Source of the DNA: Dugong dugon | Taxonomy: Eukaryota > Chordata > Mammalia > Sirenia > Dugongidae | Assembly (NCBI GenBank): GCA_030035585.1 | Contig: CM057481.1 | Coordinates: 6,783,128 to 6,847,127, forward strand | Direction: 5' to 3' | DNA length: 64,000 nt | Shown here: in pieces, positions 11,702 to 22,784 of the stretch | How positions within the stretch are numbered: the first letter of the stretch is position 1 | How the letters are laid out: each line of letters starts with the position of its first letter | Position numbers and translations under genes: made by a program | The notes under the pieces: generated by a model | Databases searched by the model: none | Seen by the model: the letters and a program-made list of their open reading frames with translations, nothing else | Told to the model about the DNA's origin: nothing

Positions 11702-11732
<31 letters not shown>

Positions 11733-11739
11733 GTGTGTT
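11702..11739. repeat. (TG)n microsatellite
   Basis: An alternating TG run of about 38 bases with one CG interruption. Confidence 0.95.
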
Positions 11740-12800
11740 GGCACACTCAGATATGCTTTTGAGGTGGGTCTAGCAGGGGAAATCTATTCTTCTTTTTGAT
11801 CGTGGTAAGAGTTTCAATAAAATAAGGAAAATATATGTGAAATTAAGCTATAACAGTAATTGCAATAGAAGTGAACTGTAAAAGGTACATTTGACTCAAA
11901 ATGAAATTCACAGAGGTATATGGCTAGGGATTTTTAAAGGGCAACTTCTTTTTATTATTATTTGCTTTTGTCTTTTTTGTTTTGTTTTTAGTCTCTGCTA
12001 CTAAGTCTTATGATTGGAATGTAACATGAGGTAGAATCATCTCTGTCTGCCTGTGTATCCACCTATATATCTACCTATCTACTGTCTGTCTATTTATCTG
12101 CCTATATCTGTACACACACATACGTGTTTAATGTACGGATTTAGTAAGGCACCTGACTGAAACTTAGAACTTCAACTTAGAATTGCTTACCAAGTCTGCA
12201 TTTTCCTTTAAACGGGATAATTTAACGGCGGAAGAGTCTACCTGTTCTACATCCTTTTAAAGCATTATGCTAATTATACAAGTGGCCCTGCATTGTGTGA
12301 TTGATAGATGCATTTTGGTACAGCCCTTGCCACCTTTCCGCTTTAGTGGGTTTAGCTGTAACAGATTAGGATTAATTTCTATAGTCCCATGTTGTTTTTC
12401 TGGCATGTTAAATCAAAACAAACCAAAAAAAGTGCTTTTGGCAATCAATCACAACCTGCTGGGAATGTCAGGTTTGCCAGGTGGCCATTTAGAAATGCTA
12501 GTAACTCCCGGCTCTGAATGAGCTAACTTTATCTCTTAAGCTTAGAAACACACAGTGCAATTTATCTAAAGACATGTGGGATCTTGCCTTTGATAGCATA
12601 AGCACTGAATCTTGGAAGCAAGAAGGGAGAAAGAATGTGCCCTGATGATTTTAATGACAGCAAGAAAGAGAAATTTAAGAGAGAACGTCCTGGAGGATCA
12701 CCTACTTGGACTCATTTTAAGAATTTTATTTTTAAAACAGTAAATATGTTTTAAAAAGATCATTTCACCAGAAATTCATAAATATGGTCATATAATTCGT
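11740..12800. other. Single-copy-looking DNA with a degenerate tetranucleotide tract
   Basis: Positions about 12,040-12,125 hold a degenerate CTAT/CTGT-type tract. The stretch 12,260-12,540 is repeat-free and contains homeodomain-type AT motifs, but no proven function can be claimed. Confidence 0.35.
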
Positions 12801-12905
12801 GTATACACATACACACATACATACATGTAAGTCTGTACACATATACACATATTTATACATATACATATAATATCTACATACATTTATACATATACATACA
12901 TATAC
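12800..12905. repeat. CATA/TA-rich simple repeat
   Basis: Imperfect CATA and TACA units run up to the start of the next SINE. A SINE inserted beside or into an A/T-rich simple sequence is common. Confidence 0.8.
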
Positions 12906-13111
12906 GTTGTTCTTGCTGAGTGCCGCCCAGCCCATTCCAACTCATAGTGACCTCATGTGACAGAAGTAGCACCCGTGCATTGAGTCTCCTTGGCTGCAAT
13001 CCTTCCGGGAGTAGATTGTTGGATCTTTCTCCTGTGGAGCTGCTGGGTGAGTTCTAACCACCAACCTTTTGGTTTGCAGTCAAGTGCTTAACATTGCACC
13101 ACCAGGGCTCC
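12906..13111 (-). mobile_element. AfroSINE-related SINE, antisense
   Basis: Antisense landmarks include 'cccattccaactcatagtga', 'cttggctgcaatccttc', 'aaccttttggtttgcagtc' and 'gcaccaccagggctcc'. The structure is that of the long form with an inserted middle segment. A separate 'ctaacaacaacaaaatg' at about 13,137-13,153 could be a leftover RTE-type AAC tail. Confidence 0.8.
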
Positions 13112-13930
13112 TTTCTATATCCCAATTCAAGAGCACCTAACAACAACAAAATGTCTTCTTGCGTATATGTGTGTGGGTATGTGTGTGTGTGTGTTTCTGT
13201 GCTTTCAGTCCTTTTTTCCCTTGTTTTTACTTGGTAATTCCCAATCCCACTTTACATCACTGTTCCCATTCATTACACTCCATCCCCCCTCTTTCCTGTG
13301 TGAGTAATCCTCCTTTAGAGCTTCCCAGCTGCTGAGCCCAAATTGGTTCTGTGGCTGGGTCCTTGAGGCACTTAAGTGGATGGTGATTGGTCACTTCTGG
13401 CTGTGGACAACCTCAATCCATTTGCACAGTGTGTCATATGAAAGTATTATTGGATATGTGTGCCACAATGTGAAAACAGTTGTGAAGTACCAACCCATAC
13501 TTACGCGTCCATGCATTTCAGAATTTAAATATATTAACATGCACGTATATATTGTATATTTACATATACACAATTGTATGTGTATGTGCACATTATAAGC
13601 TAGATTCTATTTTACAAAAATGGCAGCTTATTTACTCCTTTCTCCTTCAGTCATTTTTGTGGAACTCCCCTCAAGACCACCGTCGAGCTCGAATTCATTA
13701 TTTCCAGTGGCTGTAATATAATTTTACGGCTGGTCTCTGGCTGGTGGGAATTTCCTTTGTGTCTAGCTGTTGGGTTGTTTCGTCGCTACAAGGAAAGCTT
13801 ACATGATTTATTTTAATGTGACAGATTCTCAAGCAGGGAGTGCTAAAATGTACTGTTTTTATCTCAGTAAATTTTGCCATATTTTATTTCAGAAAAGCCT
13901 TAAAAACTCACAGTTTTATAGCCATGTATC
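13112..13930. other. Simple repeats and unassigned sequence
   Basis: A TG-rich stretch lies at 13,160-13,195 and an AT/CATA-rich stretch at 13,525-13,590. At 13,682-13,696 there is an unusual CpG-rich string resembling a cloning polylinker, discussed as a finding. No gene is supported. Confidence 0.4.
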
Positions 13931-14222
13931 AAAATTCCCAGTTCTCTGGATCCTCACCTAGAGTAGATATTTCCACTTCTTTTTATTTTTGCCAGTCTGA
14001 AAGGTGTGAAATGGTGTCTCATTGTGTTGCCCACTTAAAAGACTCCCGGCTTTCAGTGAGATGGAGCTCCTTCTCATAAGTTGGCCCTTTATAATTGCTC
14101 TTCTTTAAAATGCCTCTTCGTTTCTTTGCCCATTTTTCCTTTAGGCCATTTGTTCCCTTCTTGTGACGTAAAATCCTTTTACTTTTTGTCGATATTAGCT
14201 CTGTCATCTGCACTGCAGTTTT
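13930..14222 (-). mobile_element. Old L1 ORF2 fragment, antisense
   Basis: The phrases 'tctggatcctcacctagag', 'tttttgccagtctgaaaggt', 'gtgaaatggtgtctcattgt' and 'tttgcccatttttcctttag' follow the order of the antisense of the end of L1 ORF2. The copy is highly diverged, 5'-truncated and non-coding. Confidence 0.7.
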
Positions 14223-14700
14223 GTTTTTCCTGAATCAAATATTTTGAGAGTGATTTGCTGTTCATAACGTATATACTTACAGGTTCCTGTATCCCTTGCA
14301 GATGACTTCCAATGGGCAGAAGCAGGCTGTACAGGTCATGGTTATGTAGCTGCACAGAGCCATGCACCTGGAGTCACAGACACATTTCTGAAATCTTGTT
14401 TGTCAGAACTATTAGTTGTGAGGAAGAGCTTTCAAAATACCTGCTCTGCCCTGGGACCAGGTGGTGGAAGTTGTCTCAGATTCTTTAAGTATTTTTTAAA
14501 AGAGACAGTCCTTGTCCCCTGGGGGTGAATGTTGGTGATTTAACATGCCTTGCTTGAAGGATATTAACTTTATTATGGTAGTACAAATATTTTTTGAAGG
14601 AAAAGTATTCACTGATGATAAAGCCTCTTATTCCATGGTGTTTAACTGTTTCCAGTTACTTTCTGAATCTCGCTTCTAAATGCATGAGTTTCTTTACTAT
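14222..14700. other. Unassigned DNA
   Basis: No repeat or exon is recognised. Confidence 0.3.
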
Positions 14701-14719
14701 TTTGGGGTTATTATTATTT

Positions 14720-14940
14720 TAAAAAAATTTATTTGAAAGTGTATGAAATAATTATAGATTCACAAGGGTTGCAAAAAAAAATGCGTAGGTAGCTCCCACA
14801 AATGCTCCACACAGTCTCTCCTTGATAACGTCTTGCATAACCGTAGTACAGTATCACAACCAGAAAAAAAATGACATGGGCACAATCCACAGATCTTACT
14901 CAGATTACAACACATTTACAAGCACGTGTGTGTGTAGTTC
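14720..14940 (-). mobile_element. Old L1M fragment, antisense
   Basis: 'ataattatagattcacaagg', 'cttgcataaccgtagtacag', 'atcacaaccag' and 'gggcacaatccacagatctt' match the antisense pattern of an old L1 3' region. It is interrupted or abutted by the younger L1 piece starting at about 14,945. Confidence 0.6.
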
Positions 14941-14944
14941 TATA

Positions 14945-15480
14945 GGGTTTTTTTAAAAAAATATTGTGTTTTAGGTAAAAGTTTACAGAGCAAATTAGTT
15001 TCCCATTCAACAGACTGAACACAAAGTGTTTCACGACATTGAGTGCACTCCCCACACTGTGCCAGCGCGCTCTCCCCGTCTCTGCCCTGGGTTCCCCATT
15101 CTTTTCGTCTGGTTTCCCTACCCTTTCCTGCCTTCTCACCTTTACTTCTGGGTACATGTTGCCCTTTTGGTTTTCTGTAATTGTTTGCTCTATGAAGCCC
15201 ACTCTTCTTGGGTGTTACTGTTTATTTGATAGGCCTGTCTATTGCTTGGTTGGACGGTGGTTTCCAGGAATGGCTGCAATCCCAAGTCAGAGGGGCGTCT
15301 TAGTGGACCGTGGTTTCCAGGAATGGCTGCAATCCCAAGTCAGAGGGGCGTTTTAGGGCCATAGTCTTGGATTCCTTCAGTGTCTACCAGGCCAGTAATT
15401 CTGGTCTTCTTTATTGAATTTGATTTTTTGTTCTACCTTTTTCTCCTTCTGTGTCTGGGACCCTGTATCCTGCATAGGGG
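14945..15480 (-). mobile_element. Young-type L1 3' UTR fragment, antisense
   Basis: The opening 'tgttttaggtaaaagtttac' and its continuation align in order with the pieces at 20,077-20,208 and 47,581-47,846, which are antisense copies of one L1 3' UTR type. The reverse strand reads towards the 3' UTR at 29,700-30,400. It contains an exact-length 53-bp tandem duplication at 15,251-15,356. No ORF is retained. Confidence 0.75.
15251..15356. repeat. Tandem duplication of a 53-bp unit
   Basis: Units 15,251-15,303 and 15,304-15,356 are directly adjacent, equal in length and differ at two positions. Both contain 'gcaatcccaagtcagagggg'. The duplication lies inside the antisense L1 3' UTR fragment. 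Confidence 0.95.
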
Positions 15481-16430
15481 TTATTTTTGAAACTGTAATA
15501 CATGGAACACATTTGTCTGTCACTGAAATTCTGCATTGCTGGTTCATAAATGATAGTAGATGGAAATGAGGTCATGGAAAACGTGGCGCGTTGGGTTAGT
15601 TTTTTGAGTGATGCTGTGGAGTCCCATTTTGTGTGTGACTTTCAAAAAATTAACAAAGATGTCTCAAGGTTGGCATGTCTTCACGTAGACTTGCATAAAG
15701 GCCGGGGCTGCACGCGATACCTTTGGCCCTCTGTAAGCAGCAGATCTGAGCACTTTTACCTCAGGCCGGTAGAGATCTTCTCCTCATGTAAGAATAAAGA
15801 AATACATAATGAGTGCTTGTGGGAAGACACCTTCTCCTGACTACAGTGACACCTGCTGAGAGCACCTGGACTGTAGTTTTATAACAGCCTCTTCCAGAAT
15901 TAATTACACATCTGCAATCAGGCAACCATAGCTACTCTTTACAAGGAATGTCTTATGTACAACTCTGAACAAGTAAATTAGTGCCAACTAGCATCTGACC
16001 GCACGCCGTGACGAAGAATATGTGCTCGAGTACCAGCAGCGCCTCTCAGTGCTTTACCGGTGCTCTTAGGGGTTCACTTTAGGGGAGTCAGGAGAAGTAA
16101 AGGGGATTTTGGCGGCCCCCCGCTGAAAATGTAGCCTTGAAATGCTTTCATATAAACAACATCCATGGACTGCAGGCCAGTGGAGGTGGAAGTTCAATGG
16201 TCCAACTCCTTCAATAATCTTGTAACTAAAAGTGGTCCAGAAAAGTGAAGCAATGGGCTTAAGGACACAAAAATAATTAGTGGCAAGGGTTGATTAAAAT
16301 TCAGAGTTGTTGTAGTTGGTTTTTCTGTCTGTCTCTCTGGAAGGATGTTCTTTCCACTATTACGGTAGCTTACCTTGCTCATTTTTATGGATTGAAATAA
16401 TGGCTTAAAAAGCCATAGCTAAGTTTTCAT
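15481..16430. other. Single-copy-looking DNA with an unassigned 96-codon frame
   Basis: A plus-strand frame at 15,550-15,840 is open for 96 codons. I recognise no domain, and there is no flanking signal that makes it an exon. The rest is repeat-free to the eye. Confidence 0.3.
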
Positions 16431-16433
16431 ATA

Positions 16434-16830
16434 TGCTATGAGGCAGATGAACGTTGACAACATTATGCTGAATGAAATAAGTCAGACACAAAAGGATATG
16501 TGCTATATGAAATGTCTAGAATATTTACTAGATATTATTACTAGATATTTACCGAAATATCTACAATAGGCAAAATACACAGAGATAGAAAGTAGATTAG
16601 TGGCTGTGACGGGGTAGGGAGGGGCACAGAATGGGGAGTGATTAAGGGGCGCTGACTGTCTTTCGGGGGATGAAAACCTTTTGGAAATAGATACCTACGA
16701 TTGCACACCATTGTGAAAGTTACGTCACTGAATTGTCGACTTAAAATGGTTAAAATGGAGGTCTTTTCTCATATATATTTTACCAAGATAAAATTATTTC
16801 TTTGAAAAAAGGGGTAAAAAAAGGTTATAG
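16434..16830 (+). mobile_element. L1M 3' end
   Basis: The order 'gaatgaaataagtcagacac', 'aatgtctagaat', 'agtagattagtggctg', 'ggggagtgattaagggg', 'cactgaattgtcgacttaaa' and 'tggttaaaatgg' is that of the L1M ORF2 end plus 3' UTR. The copy at 41,440-41,935 (same strand) and that at 58,012-58,270 (antisense) are of the same type. Confidence 0.8.
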
Positions 16831-17984
16831 CCACCTGTGAATATGGTAGGAACAGAGATAGGACCCTGAGCCAAATGTGAGAAACGCTTGTCCTGCATCT
16901 TTCCATATGAGGGCTGCTGTGGTGATGGAGCAGGGGTGAGAATCGGGAGACTTGAGAAGATATGTCCTTTTTTTTTTTTAATTAGAGCTTGTAATACCTT
17001 TGTGAGGATTTCCCTCTCCGACTCTGATTCAGACCAGATGTTGCCAAGCCCCCATCACATTCTGGAAACTAGACAGTTGACATAGTTTCCCAAGATCCTT
17101 TTTCTCCCTCTGTTACTGGAGTATCCTAAGGGGACACTGTCTCTTGGGATAAGATCTGATGGCTGTAATGCTCACGTGAGGCTAACCTCACAGAATTCAT
17201 TCCAAGGTTTCTAGAGCATTCTTATTTTTCCTTCCGTCCCTGAGAATCCAGACGCAGTCCAGTTGAGACCAGTCAGGGCTTTGCGTTTGAGCGTTCTCCA
17301 GACCCAGTGTATCACAGCGTAACTCAGTTATTCTCAGCTATCCCTTAGCATTGACTTAACAAAATATTTTGGAAAATTTCAAATGTATCCAAAAATAGAG
17401 TAAATAGTATAAAACATTTTCATGTAGGTCACGGTTTCTGAGCCCTTCAGTACGGCAACAAGCGATCAGATGTTGGTTTCAAAATAAGCATACAGAAATG
17501 CTTCTGTTTCCCTGTACGTGGCCCGTAGGGTTGGTTGTTGTCTGTCTTTGTTTTTGGAGGGTGGGGGGGGACTAACGAGGTTCTTAAAGGGTCTTTACCT
17601 TCTGGTTGTCTTTCTCAGGTAGCATCTCCCACCTCTGTGTGGCCCTGGATAATTCTTGAAGATATTACTGGAGGTAGGGGTGGCATTTAGAAATATAAAC
17701 CTGTGATATAGAACTTAGGATAATGACTGAAGTCTACTGTGGTGACCAGGTGGGTGTATAAGACACCAGAGGGACCCAGGTGTCCCAGTGGGAGGCCGTC
17801 CTCCTGGGTGTCAGTGAAACCAGCAGTGGAGCACATGGGGTGTTTGAAGTGACAGTGGCCAAACCAGAGGTGAAATCATGCTATAGGGAAGAGTGAAGAC
17901 CAAAAATTAAACACCACAGGGTCTAAATTTGGCCAAGTACCACAAACCCACATTGTTCTATTTGAAGTTAAGTAAATGGCTATC
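16831..17984. other. Mostly unassigned DNA
   Basis: Positions about 17,355-17,470 ('aaaatttcaaatgtatcc', 'agagtaaatagtataaaac') resemble an old mammalian LINE or other interspersed repeat, but I cannot assign the family. Nothing else is recognised. Confidence 0.3.
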
Positions 17985-18135
17985 TTCCCAGCTGGACTTT
18001 AATAAGCTCTTTTGAGGACAGGGACCATTGTCTTCTTGCTGCTCCTCTGTCCCTTGTATGTAAAAATAAATGTTGATGTTTGTTGAATGGATAGATGGAT
18101 AGATAGGTGAACGTGTGGATGGACAAAGGAATAAA
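17985..18135 (+). mobile_element. L2 3' end
   Basis: 'ttgaggacagggaccattgt' followed by 'cttcttgctgctcctctgtc' and 'aataaatgttgatgtttgtt' plus 'gaatgg' matches the well-known 3' end of LINE-2. A short GATA-type tail follows. Confidence 0.65.
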
Positions 18136-18632
18136 GAATCTCGGAAATGAAGCTGAATCAGTAGCCTCAACATTTTAGATGTATAGCATTTCAAAGGCTG
18201 TCCCATTTTTGAGCAGATACCATGAAGAGCAGTGTAGCATTAAAATAGGCCATTCTGTTATTGTCTTGGGTCACATTTTAGGGACCTAATTAAAAGCTCT
18301 GTGATTTCAGTCTTTTTTTTTTTTTTCTTTTTATCTACAAAAGAAGAAATACAGTGGAACTTCGGTTTAATGCTATTCTTGAAGTTCAAACTATGGATAC
18401 TAGATAGAGATAAGATCTTTTTAGAAGAAGATCTTTTTCACATTTTAACAATTAACTTTGCTTGCCTTGCGCCCATTTTATACAAAATTCCATTCAGTGT
18501 AAGTAATTTCGGTAACACATAGCAAATTTTCAGTGACAGATGCAAGAGAAGGGTGTAGCTAAAAGCAGGTTGTGATGCGTTAGGGGTCATAGTGTTCTGC
18601 TGAGTACTGTCCACAAAAGTAGATCAATCATT
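18136..18632. other. Unassigned DNA
   Basis: A T run lies at 18,312-18,326. No repeat or exon is recognised. Confidence 0.3.
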
Positions 18633-18841
18633 AAAAAAAAAAAAACCCACTGCTGTCGAGTCGATTCCAACTCATAGGGACCCTACAGGACAGAGGAGAA
18701 CTGCCCCATAGGCTTTCTAATGCCGTAATATTTATGGAAGCCGACTGGCCACATCTGTTTCCTGCAGAGTGGCTGGTGGGTTTAAATCTCCAAACCTTCT
18801 GTTAGCAGCTGAGTGCTTAACCACTGTACCACCAGGGCTAC
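18633..18841 (-). mobile_element. AfroSINE family A (long form), antisense
   Basis: It begins with an A run (18,633-18,645), the complement of the T-rich 3' tail of this family. Then follow 'cactgctgtcgagtcgattc', 'ccctacaggacagaggagaa', the extra long-form middle and 'gtaccaccagggct'. Confidence 0.9.
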
Positions 18842-18859
18842 AAATACTAGTGGATTTCA

Positions 18860-18995
18860 CACAGCGTGTTAGGCGGCTGTCAAACATCAGGCTCTGAACT
18901 ATTAGAACTGGCAAGGACCTAAGATATCATTCCTCATTCTGCAAATGGGAATGCAGAGAAGGGAAGGCAATTAGCTGAGTCCTGCTGGTAACAGA
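18860..18995 (-). mobile_element. Possible MIR-like fragment, antisense
   Basis: 'attctgcaaatgggaatgca' followed by 'gagaagggaaggcaattagc' resembles the antisense MIR pattern (cattttacagatgagg...). It is weak and short. Confidence 0.4.
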
Positions 18996-19927
18996 ATCCT
19001 CACTAGCATCTCAGGTAGCAGCCATAACCCAGCAGCGATCACTACCTTGATAGGACAGCTTCAGTACTACCCTGTGGATGGAGACACTAGGTTCTAAGCC
19101 CTTCCATAGTGCCCCACGCTTGCCTTGGCTGTGTTAAACATGGCAAGTTCCTTCTTTCATTCATTATCCTATAACGTGTCCCTGAGGTCACTGGGGATCG
19201 TAGCCGTTCCTCTGCTGGATAGCATACAGTTAGTAGAGGACTTCAGATGTTTAGATACGGAGAAAAAAGATACAGAATAAAAGTCTTCAGGACCATAAAA
19301 GAATATAGGTATCTTTTCACACAAACTAAGACCATGGGATTTTTGTGCATCGAGAATATTGTTTCACATTTCTAGTCACCCCCTTTTGGCTTCCCCAAGC
19401 TTAATACTCTACTCTCTCTCCAAGGTAGGATAATTGTATCTCACCTGGTCAGAGTTTTTATGAATTTCTTCTTAGTCTTTGAGTGCTTTTGAATTTATAT
19501 TTAAAAAAAATTTTTTTTTTTCTGCTATTCTTGGAGTTTAAATGGAATGTTCTGTAAATTCACATACCTCGGGCTAAAAACAAAGTGCTCAAAAGAATCC
19601 CAAAGGCCATTCTAAGGAGAAGCTGCAGAATTCTGTGCCTTCTCTGTCTTCGTCTCCTGACGTTTAATTCTCCCGTTGTCATCCCTTTTCTCTCTTCCCC
19701 TGCCCCCCACTCAGGGCTGGGAACAGGTGACATTTGGAACACTCCCCTCGGAAGGCTCACATTCTAATGGCCTTGAAGTGAAATGGTGGACTTCCAACTC
19801 TGATAATTCCAAAGGTTCCCTAGTCCAGGATTCAATTTAGTGTGTCTCACCAAACTTAAAAAAACAAACAAAAAAAAGAAGACACTATAGAATAGATGAT
19901 ACTAGAGAGCATCATACATAGTAATAC
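18996..19927. other. Unassigned DNA
   Basis: No repeat or exon is recognised. T-rich and A-rich runs lie at 19,502-19,520 and 19,857-19,880. Confidence 0.3.
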
Positions 19928-20485
19928 TTGTTGTTACTTGTTGTTGTTAGTTGCCGTTGACTCATCTATGACTCATACCAACCCCATGTACGATAGAAAG
20001 AAATTTTGCTCAGTCCTGAGCCATCTTCATGATTTTTGGTATGCTTGAGTCCATTGTTGCAGCCACTGTGAATTTTTTTTTTTTAATTGTACTTTAGGTG
20101 AAGGTTTACAGAACAAACAGTTTCTCATCAAACAGTCAGTACACACACTGTTCCATGACACTGGTCAACAACCCCATGACACATCAACCCTCTCCCTTCT
20201 CGACCTTTCCACTGTGAATTTTGAGTGCCTTCCAACCTAGGGAGCTCATCTTCCAGCACTGTATCAGACAATATTCTATTGTGATCCATAAGGTTTTCAC
20301 TGGCTAATTTTTGGAAGTAAATCACCAAGCCTTTCTTCCTAGTCTGTCTTAGTCTGGAAGCTCTGCTGAAACCTGTCCACCATAGGTGACCCTGCTGGTA
20401 TTTGACATCCCAGTGGCATAGCTTCCAGCATCACAGCAACACACAAGCTACCACAGTAGAGCAAACTGACAGACGGGTGGTGGAT
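19928..20485 (-). mobile_element. RTE-tailed non-autonomous element, split by an L1 fragment
   Basis: Read on the minus strand the element ends in an AAC-type tail (here 'ttgttacttgttgttgttag'). It shares its body with 36,281-36,692 and 6,300-6,955: 'ttcttcctagtctgtcttag', 'gaagctctgctgaaacctg', 'ccaccataggtgaccctgc'. A young-type L1 fragment interrupts it at 20,077-20,208. Confidence 0.8.
20077..20208 (-). mobile_element. Truncated L1 3' UTR insertion with clean target-site duplication
   Basis: The T run at 20,073-20,084 is the poly(A) tail in antisense, followed by 'attgtactttaggtgaaggt', as in 14,945-15,480. The duplication ccactgtgaatttt is exact at 20,063-20,076 and 20,209-20,222. Only about 130 bp of the L1 3' end was inserted. 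Confidence 0.9.
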
Positions 20486-22154
20486 AGTAAGAGAAGGTAT
20501 TGTTCGATGACGGTGTTCTTTCTTACACTTGTCAACGCCCTGTATGTGCCCTGGGTCATGATGTAAAAAGTCCTTCCCAAGCTGTAGCTCTAGTCCCACC
20601 TAGAGAATGAGGAGTCACAGGAATGAAGACTGATCTTTAATCCAAAGTAACTTCCAGGGTCTGGCTTCACTTTGCTGGCTACCAAATCCACTGTGATGAT
20701 TCACTCTTCTTTCTCTCCTTCCCCAATGACAAGGATAATGAAGCAGCAAGCCTTTGCACTGCTAACAATAGGGTGATTCCTCAGAGGACTCCTTTGGAAA
20801 ACAATACCTTAACCCGAATATACTGAGAAGAGTAATTTTTTAGACTCCTACCTTCTCCCTTCCCTGCTAGGGAAATGTTTTAATGATCTTGTGCACCACA
20901 TAGTTTAAATTTATAGTTTAAATTCTGTTCTCTGCAGTAATGCTTCTGTAGATTATTAATAAACTCTCGTTCCTCCTGAGACAATTTGTTACCTTCACAC
21001 CAGTACAAATGCATTTCTCAATGATCGTATGGAATTATCCCATCCAAATAGGAAGAATTTGCCAAAACGATAGAAAGAGAGATTGAGAAATTGAGACTTG
21101 GCTAGTTGGAAAATGGTACCAGAGCTGGGTCACCTCCCTCGGGCATAGCTCATAACATGAGTTGACAGTGATGGTGTTTTGCAGGTGATACTTGGACAGA
21201 CCAAAGGAAGAGCATCCTCAGCCCTAATGAAGGCGCTAAGCCTGTTATGTGTTCAGCCAGTCTCTCCAGAATACCAGTAAAGGAAAATTAAATCAACTCA
21301 CGACAGCTCTCTTGGATAGCTCACCTGGGAAGGTGTGCATGCAGCAGGACAGGCACTGCTTATCATTAATCAGCCTCCTGAAGTCATTACGTTCATGAGG
21401 AAATGTAATTCACATGTGATTACTTTTTAATTTACTCTGTAATCACATTCCAAGTGAACAGGGCCAAGCTTAAAATGAAATTTAAAAGTCAAATACTGCT
21501 TTGTATTAGGAATTCACAGTTTTTATATGCACTTAGGTTAATAAAGATTTTACAATAACCATTTGTGACTGAGCATATGATAATTTTTTGATGAAAGGTA
21601 CTGCTATACCTTACATAAAATGCATTTGATTTCCCTCCAAGTACTGAGCTGGTCCCGGGGAGTCTCAGAAGTCTGCTCTGAACTGAATCCCTGCCTCATC
21701 TAAACTTTCTCTGAAAAAAAAAAAAAAAAAATTAGCCAAACATTCCTCCATCCAAGATCTGAAGTTGCAGTGAGCTAATGTATTTTTAATTCCTGCTGTG
21801 CCTGTGAGAAATATCCATTTCTTTTATCCGTCATCAGAAAGTGCGTCCAGAGCCTCCCAATAACTGACCTGAGCTCACCGTTGGGGACTGCCAGCGCCTG
21901 CGGTAAGTCTCTTCCCCCACAGTGCCACCTTTCAGGTTAATGAAGTTACAAAGCTGTGGTGCCGGTTTCACGGCCTTCTGCCGTGAAACGTAACGTTGGA
22001 AAGCCTGGGACCAGCTAGTTGTCGATAGTCAGGGGTAGGCTTCTATTTTGATTCATCAGCCAGCACTAAGGACAATGGAGAGGAATGTCCAAAGGAATTC
22101 CTGATCTCCAGTCAATATAAGGACGAATTTTTATCATTTGGCCCTACCTGGAAA
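20486..22154. other. Single-copy-looking DNA
   Basis: No transposon is recognised apart from an A run at 21,714-21,732. The stretch 21,180-21,620 is repeat-free and looks like a candidate conserved non-coding element. No exon is supported. Confidence 0.35.
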
Positions 22155-22353
22155 GGAGCCCTGGTGGCACAGTGGTTAAAGTGCTTGACTGCTAACCAAG
22201 AGGTTGGTGGTTCAAACCTGCCAGCTGCTACCCCGGGAGAAAGATGTGGCAATCTGCTCCTGTAAAGATTTACAGAAACCCTGTAAGGTAGTTCTATTCT
22301 GTCCTCTAGGGTTTCTGTGTGTCGGAGTGGACTGGAAGGCAGTCGGTGTGGTG
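22155..22353 (+). mobile_element. AfroSINE family A (long form)
   Basis: The head 'ggagccctggtggcacagtg' is intact. The B-box region is 'gtggttcaaacctgccag', the long-form middle is 'gggagaaagatgtggcaatc', and the diverged RTE-like end is 'tcggagtggactggaaggca'. Confidence 0.9.
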
Positions 22354-22584
22354 GGTGGCACTGGATTGAACAATCGCAGAAGTACTCAGAAGTACTAAGA
22401 TCTCCTTCTAGGAAATGTTCAAAGCCTGGATTCCAGTTTACAGGGATGCTGTGCAGTAATACCAAGCCTCTGTCACTAGCTTTCAAGTTTCAAGACTTTT
22501 CTGGTATCTCTGTGCTAACTTTACTGCTATTTACTTTATCTGAACTCGTTTTCTTTTAACTTAAGTGCTGCTTTGGCCTTGTTC

Positions 22585-22700
22585 TAAGGCCATGCTATTT
22601 AACAGAAATATAATGCGAGCGCATGTGAAATTTAAAATTTTCTAGTAACCACGTTAAAGAACATAAAAAAGCAAGGGAAATTAGTTATTTTTTGAAAAAA
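22585..22700 (+). mobile_element. Possible DNA-transposon fragment (MER/hAT-like)
   Basis: 'gaaatataatgcgagcgcat', 'aaatttaaaattttctagta' and 'accacgttaaag' resemble a common MER-type element with these three motifs in this order. Its boundaries are uncertain. Confidence 0.45.
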
Positions 22701-22784
22701 TTACAAAAGAAAAGTGTGATTTAGTAAGTGAAATAGACACCAGACTTCGAGAAACACAGACTTAGTGAGTTGTTTGGTTGCTCA

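Noticed and set aside
22112-22486. 124-codon minus-strand frame
   Set aside because: It runs through a family A SINE and has no independent support.
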